DNA of 64,000 bases. Origin: Paraburkholderia sp. Its GTDB lineage: Bacteria > Pseudomonadota > Gammaproteobacteria > Burkholderiales > Burkholderiaceae. Numbering within the stretch: position 1 is the first letter of the stretch; every line of letters begins with the position of its first letter. Location of the stretch: assembly GCF_028283785.1 (NCBI RefSeq), contig NZ_JAPWKB010000004.1, positions 62,001-126,000 on the forward strand, read 5' to 3'. Both the position numbers and the translations under genes were made by a program. Under the pieces are notes generated by a model, which was given only the letters and a program-made list of their open reading frames with translations, was not told the DNA's origin and did not search any database. Below, piece by piece: positions 30,201 to 39,150 of this stretch.

Positions 30201-30336
30201 CGGTCGATTGCAGCATCCGCGCGACGCCCACGCGCTGGCTGTCGATCTGCATGTATGCGACGAATGCATTCGCGCCGATCGCGACGGCGACGACCGCTGC
30301 ATTCATCAGCAGTCGCTTCGATGGAGAATAATTCAT
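27208..30336 (-). CDS. PAS-GGDEF-EAL cyclic-di-GMP protein, membrane anchored
   Basis: 1042 residues. Order: membrane helix (about 8-28), periplasmic helical sensor region, second membrane helix (about 192-210), three PAS domains with PAC motifs (about 230-620), GGDEF, EAL. The cyclase motif GGDEF (near residue 690) is intact, with an upstream RASD I-site at the correct five-residue spacing for product inhibition. The phosphodiesterase motif EAL (near 818) is intact, as are downstream DDFGTGYSSLSYLKRFPVDR and LKIDRSFV. Both activities are therefore possible. It would link an envelope or redox signal to motility or biofilm; the ligand is unknown. Transcribed alone. Confidence 0.94.
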   Translation of the reverse strand: MNYSPSKRLLMNAAVVAVAIGANAFVAYMQIDSQRVGVARMLQSTAVQQKLDAYRLTLERGVSTVGRVGASGHPAPAGTAVQLGASLQTLDHALRDAWRDNPQMSADFADVSADSAAIQRGIEGALTVPGANDPTAPDAPNEAARAAAATAYTELGMNLAIVENELATLRTNEREAVQASLMQSVQETRRATLLLVVTMLLGSGLLIYTFGRRESVAREKLRLARSLRVSDERLSGLFDNHPVPIYIFDCETLRFLAINAAAVQQYGYSETEFLAMTIRAIRPHAEIGRLESHLQRSGIAPRHGQQTAGVWQHRRKDGSTVRAEISYHALSFNGRAAYFVLAADVTDQINAEAEAQRSNQMLETVIDNIPQRIFWKDRESRYLGCNMAFARDAGLAYPEQVVGKTDDELPWHALADDVRLIDREVIESGVPRMNYEFDMVIDGVHRTSVTSKLPFTDSDGRVIGVLGSYTDITERKRADLALRLQSRALDSSVNAILITGPTPTGNLIEYVNPAFKRITGYDPAEVIGQDCRLLQRDDHDQEGIAAIRQALLANREVSAVLRNYRKDGALFWNQLYVAPVPNAQGETTHHIGVINDVTALIRYQEQLEYQANYDSLTKLPNRNLLRDRLQHALILAARHHKGVAVVFIDLDGFKNVNDSLGHSVGDRLLTVVGDRLLRCARASDTVARHGGDEFVIVMTDTVDEQSLIAWMERVRASISEPVWLDGTELYVGCSMGASLFPQDGEDAETLMKKADLAMYRAKDMGRNTFQFFQPEMNASAGARMNLERRLRRALRDNEFLLHYQPQVDMVSGKIVGMEALVRWSDPEVGLIPPSSFIPVAEESGLIGPLSDWVLREACRQNKAWQDAGLPPARVSVNLSARQFQQRNIAQLVMEVLQETGLEPRYLELELTESTIMRNAEEAVMMLNELSALGIGIAIDDFGTGYSSLSYLKRFPVDRLKIDRSFVSDIGVSGDDETITSAIIALAHSLQLQVIAEGVETSAQLDFLRQRACDEMQGFYFAKPLPRDAIPQLLQHGVEVAVI

Positions 30337-30500
30337 GGGTTCCGAACGTGACGTTCTACGGCCGATAGCGCGCCGGTCGTCCGCATTCGAAGCGCGGGCG
30401 CTGGACGACGGGCCTTTTACGAGCTAACCCATGGATAACGGCCAGGTTCGGTGCAGCTTGAGCGAAACCTCGAAAAATGCCCAGAAAACGCCGCCGCAGA

Positions 30501-30977
30501 TCAACCGGCGAGGCCGAATTCCCGCATGGCGGGAATGAAGTCGTGATTCGCGTCCGGTTTGCGCGACAATTTCGCCAGCACGTAACGCTGGAACGGCGAC
30601 AATCGCGACCATTGCGCGACGCCGGGCGCGGTGAGCGCGGCCAGCGCCGCCTGGTTCGCGATGCCCGGCGGCACGGCATCGGCATTGCGCCATGCGGGCG
30701 CTTCGTCGGGCGAAAACCATTCGGGTTCGACATTCGCGTGCGTACGCAGCATCTCGAACAGCGCGTGATCGAAGTTCGGCTCGATATCGGTGGCGTCGTC
30801 GACGGGAAAACGGGCCAGCAGCTTGCGGTCTTCGAGCGGCAACATCTGCCATTGCGCGAGCGAAATGCGCAGCCCGAAGCGGTCGAGATTGAAGCGCACC
30901 GACATCGGGATAAAGGTGAAATTCTCCGACGATTCGACTTCGAAGTTGAACAGCAGCGGCGCTTCGTTCAGAGCCAT
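30501..30977 (-). CDS. Nitrate reductase-associated protein (NARP-type)
   Basis: 158 residues, soluble. It opens MALNEAPLLFNFEVESSENF and continues with SVRFNLDRFGLRISLAQWQM, matching the small family named for association with nitrate reductase genes; its biochemical role is unknown to me. The ATG at 30977 is used, since the upstream start at 31004 adds nine residues absent from relatives as I recall them. No nitrate reductase is in the window. It is divergent from fdhD with 148 bp between, which suggests a shared theme of molybdoenzymes. Confidence 0.75.
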   Translation of the reverse strand: MALNEAPLLFNFEVESSENFTFIPMSVRFNLDRFGLRISLAQWQMLPLEDRKLLARFPVDDATDIEPNFDHALFEMLRTHANVEPEWFSPDEAPAWRNADAVPPGIANQAALAALTAPGVAQWSRLSPFQRYVLAKLSRKPDANHDFIPAMREFGLAG

Positions 30978-31125
30978 GACAATGTCCTCGCGAGGTTTTC
31001 GCACAATCCGGTTCGTACGGTCCGGCCACGCCGCGCGACAGGCGGCTGGCCGCGGACGGCAAGCCGGGCCGGCTTGAGGTATTTTAGAACCTTATTGGCG
31101 CCACGTCGGCGCATGGAGTCAGAGC

Positions 31126-31947
31126 TTGAACGAACAGGAAAGCGCCACGCAGCCCGGCGCAGTCGAGCGCCAGGTGCGCCGTCATCGTGGCGACGCGGTC
31201 GAGTCCACCGCCGATTTCGTCGGTCAGGAGTGGCCGGTTGCGCTGGTTTTCAACGGTATTTCGCACGCGGTGATGATGTGCACGCCCTGCGATCTGGAAG
31301 CGTTCGCGGTCGGTTTCGCGATTTCGGAAGGCATCGTCGAGCGTGGCAGCGATATTCAGGACATCGAGGTCATGCTGTTCGACGGCGATCTGCCGCACGC
31401 CGAAGTGCAGCTTCAGGTCGTGCAGAAGGCGTTTGTCGAACTGAAGGAGAAACGGCGCGCGCTGGCGGGTCGCACCGGTTGCGGCGTGTGCGGGATCGAA
31501 AGCATCGACCTGCTGGATCTGAAACCGGAACGGGTGCCCGACACCGGCTTTCTGACCCGACTCGCGCCCGACGCGATCGAACGTGCGTCGCGCGAATTGC
31601 CCGAGCATCAGGCACTGACCCGACTGACCGGCGGTTTGCACGCGGCCGCGTGGTGCGATGCGAACGGCGCGATCCATTACGCATTCGAAGACGTGGGCCG
31701 TCACAACGCGCTGGATAAACTGATCGGCCAACTGGTGCTGGACCGCGTCGATACGAAAGACGGTTTCGTGTTTCTGTCGAGCCGCGCGAGCTATGAACTG
31801 GTGCGCAAGTCGGCGCGGGTGGATGTGCCGATGGTCGCGACGATCTCCGCGCCGTCTTCGCTCGCGATCGAAATCGCGCGGCGCGCGGGCGTTCGCCTTG
31901 TCAGCTTTTGCCGCGCGTCGGGTTTCGTGGATTACGGCACGGTCTGA
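31126..31947 (+). CDS. fdhD: Formate dehydrogenase accessory sulfurtransferase FdhD
   Basis: 273 residues. Moves sulfur from IscS to the molybdenum cofactor of formate dehydrogenase. The sulfur-carrying CxxC is C119 and C122 (GRTGCGVCGIES), matching C121/C124 of E. coli. The C-terminal substrate region FVFLSSRASYELVRK is intact. The start used is TTG at 31126 (MNEQESATQP); the nearby ATG at 31113 is out of frame. No formate dehydrogenase structural gene is in the window, so its client lies elsewhere. Confidence 0.95.
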   Translation: MNEQESATQPGAVERQVRRHRGDAVESTADFVGQEWPVALVFNGISHAVMMCTPCDLEAFAVGFAISEGIVERGSDIQDIEVMLFDGDLPHAEVQLQVVQKAFVELKEKRRALAGRTGCGVCGIESIDLLDLKPERVPDTGFLTRLAPDAIERASRELPEHQALTRLTGGLHAAAWCDANGAIHYAFEDVGRHNALDKLIGQLVLDRVDTKDGFVFLSSRASYELVRKSARVDVPMVATISAPSSLAIEIARRAGVRLVSFCRASGFVDYGTV

Positions 31948-31974
31948 GCGTGCCGCACCGTCAAAAGCCGTGCA

Positions 31975-32739
31975 TCAATCGAACTGACGGAAATCCGGTT
32001 TGCGCTTCTCGAAGAATGCCTTGAAGGCCTCGCGCGCTTCCGGCGCGAGCAGCATCTTGCCGAAATGCACGGCTTCGTCGCTGATCTGCGTATGGATTTC
32101 ATGGTGCGCAGCACGCTTCATCAGACTCTTCGTCACGCGCAACGACGACGCGGGCAACGCGGCCAGCTTCGCCGCTTGCGCGAGCGCGAACGCGTCGACC
32201 TCAGCGGCGGGCAACAGGCGATTCACGAAACCCATCCGCTGCGCTTCCTTTGCATCGAACGCTTCGCCGAGCATCAGCTTTTCCGCGGCAGCCTGATATC
32301 CGCCGACGCGCGGCAACAGCAGGCTCGACGCAGCTTCCGGACACAAGCCGAGTTGCGTGAACGGCAACGAAAAGCTCGCGGAATCGGCCGCGTAGACCAG
32401 ATCGCAATGCAACAGCAAGGTCGTGCCGATGCCCACCGCCGCGCCCGCCACCGACGCCACGAGCGGCTTTTCCGCGCCGCTGATTGCGCGCAGGAACTGA
32501 ATCACCGACGACTCTTCACCGATCGGCGGCGACTTCATGAAATCTTCGAGATCGTTGCCCGCGCAGAAAATGCCGGGGCTGCCGCGAAATACGATGGCCC
32601 GCACCGACGTGTCGGTTTGCGCTTCGTTCAACGCATCGACCATCGTTTGATACATCGCGGCCGTGATCGCGTTTTTCTTGTCGGGCCGGTTGAAGGCAAT
32701 CGTCATCACGCCTTCGGCGCGTTCGACCAGAATGTCCAT
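31975..32739 (-). CDS. Enoyl-CoA hydratase/isomerase
   Basis: 254 residues, crotonase fold. It shows the oxyanion-hole segments FNRPDKKNAI and GSPGIFCAGNDLEDF. The C-terminal half (MKRAAHHEIHTQISDEAVHF) resembles the group of crotonases attached to degradative clusters. The usual paired Glu are not easily placed, so it may act as an isomerase or on unusual substrates. ATG 32739 is preferred to ATG 32745: GAGGAG sits six bases before 32739 and abuts 32745. Last gene of the beta-oxidation cluster, 103 bp after the thiolase stop. Confidence 0.88.
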   Translation of the reverse strand: MDILVERAEGVMTIAFNRPDKKNAITAAMYQTMVDALNEAQTDTSVRAIVFRGSPGIFCAGNDLEDFMKSPPIGEESSVIQFLRAISGAEKPLVASVAGAAVGIGTTLLLHCDLVYAADSASFSLPFTQLGLCPEAASSLLLPRVGGYQAAAEKLMLGEAFDAKEAQRMGFVNRLLPAAEVDAFALAQAAKLAALPASSLRVTKSLMKRAAHHEIHTQISDEAVHFGKMLLAPEAREAFKAFFEKRKPDFRQFD

Positions 32740-32842
32740 CGTCATCTCCTCGTAATGCGTGACTGCATCGTGCTGAATGGAAAAAACGGTTCGCAAGTCA
32801 GACGACCTGCGAACCGTTGCCGGACCGGGCGCGTCGAATCGC

Positions 32843-34042
32843 TTACATGCGTTCGATGATGCCCGCTGCGCCCATGCCGGTGCCGACACACATCGTCACC
32901 ATCCCGTACTTCAGGTTGCGGCGGCGCAGTCCGTGCACCACCGTCGCCGCGCGGATCGCACCGGTCGCACCCAGCGGGTGGCCGAGCGCAATCGCGCCGC
33001 CGAGCGGGTTGATCTTCGACGGATCGAGGTTCAGGTCCTGGATGACCGCCAGCGATTGCGCGGCAAACGCTTCGTTCAGCTCGATCCAGTCGATGTCGTC
33101 GATCTTCAGGCCGGCGGCTTTCAACGCGGCCGGAATCGCTTCCTTCGGACCGATGCCCATGATTTCCGGCGGCACGCCGCGCACGGCGAAGCTGACGAAA
33201 CGGGCCAGCGGCGTCAGGTTGTATTCCTTCAGCATTTTCTCCGACACGACAATCAGCGCGCCCGCGCCGTCCGACGTCTGCGAACTGTTGCCGGCCGTCA
33301 CCGAGCCTTTGTTCGCGAACACCGCGCGCAGCTTCGCGAGGCCTTCCATCGTGGTTTCGGCGCGCGGACCTTCGTCCAGACCGACTTCGCGCGTCTTCAC
33401 GCGGACTTCGCCCGTGGCCAGATCCGGGAAGCGTTCGGTGATCGTGTAGGCGGCGATTTCGTCGTTGAACTCGCCGGATTGCTGCGCAGCAATCGCGCGG
33501 CGGTGCGATTCGACCGAGAACGTGTCTTGCGCTTCGCGGCTGATTTTCCAGCGTTGCGCAACCTGTTCCGCAGTCAGGCCCATGCCGTAAGCGATGCCGA
33601 TGTTTTCGTTCGAATCGAAAATATGCGGCGACAGCGACGGCTTGTTGCCCATCATCGGCACCATGCTCATCGATTCGCAACCGGCCGCGATCATCGCGTC
33701 TGCCTCGCCGACGCGAATCCGGTCAGCCGCCATCGCCAGCGCGGTGATGCCCGATGCGCAGAAGCGGTTGACGGTCACGCCGCCGACCGAGTTCGGCAGG
33801 CCGGCCAGCAACGAGCCGATCCGCGCGACGTTCAGGCCTTGCTCCGCTTCCGGAATCGCACAACCGACGATGGCGTCCTGGATCTCGGCCAGATTGAAAC
33901 CCGGCACCTGCGCGACCGCTGCCTTCAGCGCGTGCGTCAGCAGTTCGTCCGGGCGCGTGTTCCTGAACATGCCGCGCGGCGCCTTGCCGATGGGCGTGCG
34001 GCTCGCGGCGACGATATATGCGTCTTGCAATTGCTTTGCCAT
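32843..34042 (-). CDS. Acetyl-CoA C-acyltransferase (3-ketoacyl-CoA thiolase)
   Basis: 399 residues, the thiolase step of fatty acid beta-oxidation. All active-site elements are present: nucleophile Cys in VNRFCASGITALA, His in GGAIALGHPLGATGA, and the second Cys in MVTMCVGTGMGAAGI. The FadA-like length and the gene directly upstream (9 bp) encoding the hydratase/dehydrogenase support a degradative rather than PHB-biosynthetic thiolase. Confidence 0.94.
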   Translation of the reverse strand: MAKQLQDAYIVAASRTPIGKAPRGMFRNTRPDELLTHALKAAVAQVPGFNLAEIQDAIVGCAIPEAEQGLNVARIGSLLAGLPNSVGGVTVNRFCASGITALAMAADRIRVGEADAMIAAGCESMSMVPMMGNKPSLSPHIFDSNENIGIAYGMGLTAEQVAQRWKISREAQDTFSVESHRRAIAAQQSGEFNDEIAAYTITERFPDLATGEVRVKTREVGLDEGPRAETTMEGLAKLRAVFANKGSVTAGNSSQTSDGAGALIVVSEKMLKEYNLTPLARFVSFAVRGVPPEIMGIGPKEAIPAALKAAGLKIDDIDWIELNEAFAAQSLAVIQDLNLDPSKINPLGGAIALGHPLGATGAIRAATVVHGLRRRNLKYGMVTMCVGTGMGAAGIIERM

Positions 34043-34051
34043 TTCAGCTCC

Positions 34052-36487
34052 TTAGTTCCGCACCGGCTTGCCGGTTTGCAGCATGCCCATGATCCGCTCC
34101 TGCGTCTTTTGCGTGCCGAGCAGATCGACGAACGCACGACGTTCCAGTTGCAGCAGCCATTCTTCGTCCACCAGACTGCCCGCTTCGACGTCGCCGCCGC
34201 AGACGGCTTCCGCGATGCGGCTTGCAATCAGGTAATCGTGTTCGCTGATGAAGCGGCCGTCGCGCATGTTGACCAGCGAGGCCTTGATCGTCGAAATCGC
34301 CGAGCGGCCGGCGACCGGCACCTGCGTCACACGCAGCGGCGGACGATAACCCGCCGCCGACAACGCGCGTGCTTCCTTCTTCGCGATGTCGAGCAGTTCG
34401 AACACGTTGAACACGATCGTGTCGGACGGCTTCAGGTAGCCCATTGCGCGGGCGTCGAGCGCCGATGCGGACACCTTTGCCATCGCCGCGTTCTCGAACG
34501 ACTTTTGCACGAACTTCAGCAGGTCGTTGGTCGCGCCGACTTGCGTCGCCGCTTCCGCTGCGCGCAGTGCGGCTTCCTTCAGACCGCCGCCGGCAGGCAC
34601 CAGGCCCACGCCCACTTCGACGAGGCCGATATAGCTCTCGATATGCGCGACGCGCTTCGCGCTATGCAGCACCAGCTCGCAACCGCCGCCGAGCGCGATA
34701 CCCGACACCGCCGCCACGACCGGCACGTTCGCATACTTGACGCGCAGCATGCCTTGCTGGAACTTCTTCACGAACGGCTCGATACCCTTCGCGCCGCCCA
34801 TCATGAACGCCGGCATCGCTTCTTCGAGATTCGCGCCTGCGGAGAACGCGCCGCCCGGCGTGCCGAGCTTCAGCGAAGTCGGCTGCCAGACGACCACGCC
34901 CTTGTAGTCTTTTTCCGCGAGTTCGATTGCCTGCACGAGACCGTCGATCACCGACGGTCCGATCGTGTTCATCTTGCTTTTGAACGACACGATCAGCACG
35001 TCGTTTTCGCCCGCGCGGTCGTCGACCCATGCGCGGACCGCTTCGGTTTCGAACACGGTCTTGCCGTACGTCTTCGGATCGGCGCCCGTTTCACCGACCA
35101 GCGGCGCACGGAACACCTGCCGGTCGTAGACCGACAGCGACGAACGCGGCGCGAACGTCTTCGACGCGGGCGACCACGAGCCTTCGTTCGTGTGCACGCC
35201 GCCCTTCTCGGCGACCGGGCCTTCGAGCACCCAAGCGGGCAGCGGCGCGTCCGACAGCGCCTTGCCGGCCGCGATGTCTTCCTGCACCCACTCGGCGACC
35301 TGTTTCCAGCCCGCCGTTTGCCAACCTTCGAACGGGCCTTCGTTCCAGCCGAAACCCCAGCGGATCGCGAGATCGACGTCGCGCGCGTTGTCCGCGATCG
35401 ACTCCAGATGCACGCCGATGTAATGGAACACGTCGCGGAAGATCGCCCACAGGAACTGCGCTTGCGGATGCTGCGATTCGCGCAGCAGCTTCAGACGTTC
35501 CGCAGCCGGACGCTTCAGGATGCGACCGACCAGTTCGTCGGCTTTCGCGCCGCCTTCCACGTACTCGCCCGTTTTCGGATCGAGCACCTTGATGGCCTTG
35601 CCTTCCTTCCGGTAGAAACCGCCGCCGGTCTTCTGACCGAGCGCGCCTTTCTTCACCAGTTCGGCCAGCACGGCCGGCGTTTCGTAGACCGGGAAGAACG
35701 GATCGTCCTTCAGGTTGTCCTGCATCGTCTTGATGACGTGCGCCATCGTGTCCAGACCGACGACATCGGCGGTACGGAAGGTCGCGGATTTCGCGCGGCC
35801 CAGACGGCTGCCGGTCAGGTCGTCCACTTCATCGAAACGCAGGCCGAACTTCGCGGCTTCGGTGATGACGGCGAGGATCGAGAAAATACCGACGCGATTC
35901 GCGATGAAGTTCGGCGTGTCTTTGGCGCGCACGACGCCCTTGCCGACCACGCTGGTCAGAAAGGTTTCGAGCTGGTCGAGAATCTCCGGACGCGTGGTCG
36001 CTGTCGGGATCAGTTCGACGAGATGCATGTAGCGCGGCGGATTGAAGAAGTGCACGCCGCAGAAGCGCGCCTTCAGCTCGTCCGAGAAACCCGTCGACAA
36101 TTCCGTGATGGACAGACCCGACGTGTTCGACGCGAAAATCGCGTTCGGCGCGATGTGCGGCGACACTTTCTTGTACAGGTCGTGCTTCCAGTCCATCCGC
36201 TCGGCGATTGCTTCGATCACGAGGTCGCATTCCGCGAGCTTCTCGATGTCGTCGTCGTAATTGGCGGGCGTGATGAACTGCGCGTCGTCCTTCACGCCGA
36301 ACGGCGCGGGCGACAGCTTTTTCAGATTTTCGATCGCCTTGAGCGCGATCGCGTTCTTCGGGCCTTCTTTTGCCGGCAGATCGAACAGCAGTACCGGCAC
36401 CTTGGCGTTGACCAGGTGCGCAGCGATCTGCGCGCCCATCACGCCGGCGCCGAGCACGGCCACCTTGCGAATGATCAGATTGCTCAC
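34052..36487 (-). CDS. 3-hydroxyacyl-CoA dehydrogenase / enoyl-CoA hydratase (FadN-like order)
   Basis: 811 residues, bifunctional beta-oxidation enzyme. The NAD-binding dehydrogenase comes first (VAVLGAGVMGAQIAAHLV at about 8-25; catalytic His in GVHFFNPPRYMHLVEL) with its C-terminal helical domains, and the crotonase domain is at the C-terminus (about 500-750; SGIALGGGCELVLHSAKR). This order is opposite to E. coli FadB and like Bacillus FadN. It ends 9 bp before the thiolase, so the two are tightly coupled. Confidence 0.94.
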   Translation of the reverse strand: MSNLIIRKVAVLGAGVMGAQIAAHLVNAKVPVLLFDLPAKEGPKNAIALKAIENLKKLSPAPFGVKDDAQFITPANYDDDIEKLAECDLVIEAIAERMDWKHDLYKKVSPHIAPNAIFASNTSGLSITELSTGFSDELKARFCGVHFFNPPRYMHLVELIPTATTRPEILDQLETFLTSVVGKGVVRAKDTPNFIANRVGIFSILAVITEAAKFGLRFDEVDDLTGSRLGRAKSATFRTADVVGLDTMAHVIKTMQDNLKDDPFFPVYETPAVLAELVKKGALGQKTGGGFYRKEGKAIKVLDPKTGEYVEGGAKADELVGRILKRPAAERLKLLRESQHPQAQFLWAIFRDVFHYIGVHLESIADNARDVDLAIRWGFGWNEGPFEGWQTAGWKQVAEWVQEDIAAGKALSDAPLPAWVLEGPVAEKGGVHTNEGSWSPASKTFAPRSSLSVYDRQVFRAPLVGETGADPKTYGKTVFETEAVRAWVDDRAGENDVLIVSFKSKMNTIGPSVIDGLVQAIELAEKDYKGVVVWQPTSLKLGTPGGAFSAGANLEEAMPAFMMGGAKGIEPFVKKFQQGMLRVKYANVPVVAAVSGIALGGGCELVLHSAKRVAHIESYIGLVEVGVGLVPAGGGLKEAALRAAEAATQVGATNDLLKFVQKSFENAAMAKVSASALDARAMGYLKPSDTIVFNVFELLDIAKKEARALSAAGYRPPLRVTQVPVAGRSAISTIKASLVNMRDGRFISEHDYLIASRIAEAVCGGDVEAGSLVDEEWLLQLERRAFVDLLGTQKTQERIMGMLQTGKPVRN

Positions 36488-36631
36488 GTCGTTCCTCCAG
36501 GGGAGTTGTGTCGCGGTTATCGTCCGTAGTCGGACGAAACAGCGCGAATGCAGTGACGAAGGGTTGTCGATGCGTTGACGCCCGGGAACACGCGCCGCAC
36601 GGAACCGATGCGCGGCGCGTTGCCGAATGGC

Positions 36632-38419
36632 TTAGAACAGCTCGACTTCGACGTCCATCAACGTCTTCGAACCGGCACGCGCCTGACGGATCGTCATCGC
36701 GGTTTCGGGCAGCAGCTTCGCGAAGTAGAAGCGTGCGGTGGCGAGCTTCGCCTTGTAGAACGGATCGCCGGACGCTTCCTTGTCCAGCGCGAGACGCGCC
36801 ATGCGCGCCCAGAAGTACGAGAACACCAGATGGCCGACGGTACGCAGATACGGCACGGCCGCAGCGCCGACTTCGTCCGGGTTCTGCATGGCCTTCATGC
36901 CGATTTCCATCGTCAGCTTCTGCACCTTTTCACCGATGTCGGCGAGCGGGTTGATGAACTCCTGCATTTCCGGCTTGACGCCTTCTTCCTCGATAAACGC
37001 GGCAACCATCTTGCCGAACTTCTTCATCTTCGCGCCCATGTCGCCGAGCACCTTGCGGCCCAGCAGGTCGAGCGACTGAATGGCGTTGGTGCCTTCGTAG
37101 ATCATGTTGATGCGCGCGTCGCGCACATATTGCTCCATGCCCCACTCGGCGATAAAGCCGTGGCCGCCGTAAATCTGCATCGCATGGTTGGTCGATTCGA
37201 ACGCGTTGTCGGTCAGGAATGCCTTGATGACCGGCGTCAGCAGCGCGACGAGGTCGGCGGACTCCTTACGGACCGATTCCTCGGCGTGCGACAGTTCCTT
37301 GTCGATATTGAGCGCGGCCCAGTACGTGAATGCGCGCGCGCCTTCGGCATAGGCCTTTTGCGTCAGCAACATCCGACGCACGTCCGGATGAACGATGATC
37401 GGGTCCGCTGCTTTTTCCGGCGCTTTCGGGCCGGTCAGCGAACGCATTTGCAGACGTTCCTTCGCGTAGACCAGCGAGTTCTGATAGCCGATTTCCGTCA
37501 GGCCGAGACCTTGCATCCCGACGCCCAGACGCGCGGCGTTCATCATCACGAACATCGCGTTCAAGCCTTTGTTCGGCTCGCCGACCAGCCAGCCGGTCGC
37601 GTTGTCGAGGTTGATCACGCAGGTGGCGTTGCCGTGAATGCCCATCTTGTGTTCGATCGAGCCGCACTTCACGGTGTTGCGTTCGCCGATATCGCCGGCG
37701 TCGTTCGTGAGGAACTTCGGCACGATGAACAGCGAGATGCCCTTCGTGCCCTTCGGCGCGTCCGGCAGACGTGCGAGCACCAGATGGACGATGTTCTCGG
37801 CCATGTCGTGCTCACCGCTGGAAATGAAGATTTTGGTGCCGCTGATTGCATACGAGCCGTCGCTGTTCGGTTCGGCCTTGGTACGCAGAATGCCGAGGTC
37901 GGTGCCGCAATGCGGTTCGGTCAGGCACATCGTGCCCGTCCACGTGCCCGACACCAGCTTCGGCAGATAACGCTGCTGCAATTCCGGCGTGCCGTGCGCG
38001 TGTACGCATTCGTACGCGCCGTGCGACAGACCCGGATACATCGTCCACGCCTGGTTCGCCGAGTTCATCATCTCGTACAGCGCGTTGTTGACGAATGCCG
38101 GCAAGCCCTGGCCGCCGTATTCGGGATCGCAGCCGAGTGCCGGCCAGCCGGCTTCGACATACTGCTGATAGGCTTCCTTGAAGCCCTTCGGCGTGGTGAC
38201 GACGCCGTCGCCTTCGTACTTGCAGCCTTCCTGGTCGCCGCTCTGATTCAACGGGAACAGGACTTCGGAGCAGAACTTGCCGGCTTCCTCAAGCACCTGA
38301 TTGATCGTGTCGGCATCGAGGTCCGCGTGCTTCGGCATCTGCTTGATTTCGGCTTCGACGTTCAGCAGTTCGTGCATCACGAATTGCATGTCGCGAAGCG
38401 GCGCGGCGTACTGTCCCAT
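36632..38419 (-). CDS. Acyl-CoA dehydrogenase, long C-terminal type
   Basis: 595 residues. FAD enzyme for the first beta-oxidation step. It has the three acyl-CoA dehydrogenase domains plus an extra C-terminal domain, like the roughly 600-residue FadE2/DmdC group. The catalytic Glu lies in MIYEGTNAIQSLDLLG, and FAD-contact segments are CLTEPHCGTDLG and GTKIFISSGEHD. ATG 38419 gives MGQYAAPLRDMQFVMHELL, the family start; sequence upstream to 38515 is unconserved. The chain-length preference cannot be read. It lies 44 bp after the TetR stop and 144 bp before the next gene. Confidence 0.94.
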   Translation of the reverse strand: MGQYAAPLRDMQFVMHELLNVEAEIKQMPKHADLDADTINQVLEEAGKFCSEVLFPLNQSGDQEGCKYEGDGVVTTPKGFKEAYQQYVEAGWPALGCDPEYGGQGLPAFVNNALYEMMNSANQAWTMYPGLSHGAYECVHAHGTPELQQRYLPKLVSGTWTGTMCLTEPHCGTDLGILRTKAEPNSDGSYAISGTKIFISSGEHDMAENIVHLVLARLPDAPKGTKGISLFIVPKFLTNDAGDIGERNTVKCGSIEHKMGIHGNATCVINLDNATGWLVGEPNKGLNAMFVMMNAARLGVGMQGLGLTEIGYQNSLVYAKERLQMRSLTGPKAPEKAADPIIVHPDVRRMLLTQKAYAEGARAFTYWAALNIDKELSHAEESVRKESADLVALLTPVIKAFLTDNAFESTNHAMQIYGGHGFIAEWGMEQYVRDARINMIYEGTNAIQSLDLLGRKVLGDMGAKMKKFGKMVAAFIEEEGVKPEMQEFINPLADIGEKVQKLTMEIGMKAMQNPDEVGAAAVPYLRTVGHLVFSYFWARMARLALDKEASGDPFYKAKLATARFYFAKLLPETAMTIRQARAGSKTLMDVEVELF

Positions 38420-38463
38420 GACTCTCTCCAAAGTATTTGACGCGAGCCTTGGCTTTTTTGGCG

Positions 38464-39063
38464 CTATCGGCTCTCGCTTTGATACGAAACGATCATTTTT
38501 TCCAGCGCGGCCCACGTGAGCGGCACAGCATCCGGCAGATGCAGGAAGCGCGCGTCGTGATGCAGACCGAGCGTGAAGCTATACAGTTCGAACAGCATCA
38601 GTTGCGGATTGGTGTCCGCCCGCAGATGCCCTTCTTCCATTGCTTGCGAAATGGCCCGGGTCAGCGCCGCCCGCCACATCGTGACGCTCAGCACCAGTTG
38701 CTCGCGCACCGGGTTGTCCGCACGGTCGTCGTACTCGACCGCGCCGCTGATGTAGATGCAACCAGTGGTGACTTCCTGGATGCGCTTCTCAATCCAGCGG
38801 GAGATCATCGCGCGCAGACGAGGCAGACCGCGCGGCTCGCGCAGGCTCGGGAAAAACACCTCCTCCTCAAACCGGCGGTGATATTCACGAACCACTTCCA
38901 CCTGCAGATCTTCGCGTGACCCGAAATGCGCAAACACGCCGCTTTTGCTCATCTGCATACGCTCGGCCAGTAGCCCGATGGTCAGACCTTCCAGTCCGTC
39001 CCGGCTGGCCAGATCGAGCGCGGCATCGAGAATCGCGGCGCGCGTTTGTTCGCCTTTTCGCAT
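38464..39063 (-). CDS. TetR-family regulator of the beta-oxidation cluster
   Basis: 199 residues. The N-terminal helix-turn-helix (about 25-47; TIGLLAERMQMSKSGVFAHF) is typical of TetR/AcrR regulators; the rest is a helical ligand domain. First gene of the unit TetR, acyl-CoA dehydrogenase, FadN-like enzyme, thiolase, hydratase, so acyl-CoA-responsive self-repression is a reasonable inference. A perfect 18-bp palindrome lies 88 bp upstream. It is not certain that the palindrome belongs to this protein. Confidence 0.9.
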   Translation of the reverse strand: MRKGEQTRAAILDAALDLASRDGLEGLTIGLLAERMQMSKSGVFAHFGSREDLQVEVVREYHRRFEEEVFFPSLREPRGLPRLRAMISRWIEKRIQEVTTGCIYISGAVEYDDRADNPVREQLVLSVTMWRAALTRAISQAMEEGHLRADTNPQLMLFELYSFTLGLHHDARFLHLPDAVPLTWAALEKMIVSYQSESR

Positions 39064-39150
39064 AGCAGTTGTACCGTTCTGTAAGACAAGAAATAAAATC
39101 GAACGGCCGTACTATTATTGAGTGGTGCCGTCCGCGAAACAAGGACTTTA

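Noticed and set aside
32777..36529. Open frame of 1250 codons antisense to the thiolase and FadN-like genes
   Set aside because: Shadow of two well-supported enzymes; composition is His/Arg-rich nonsense.
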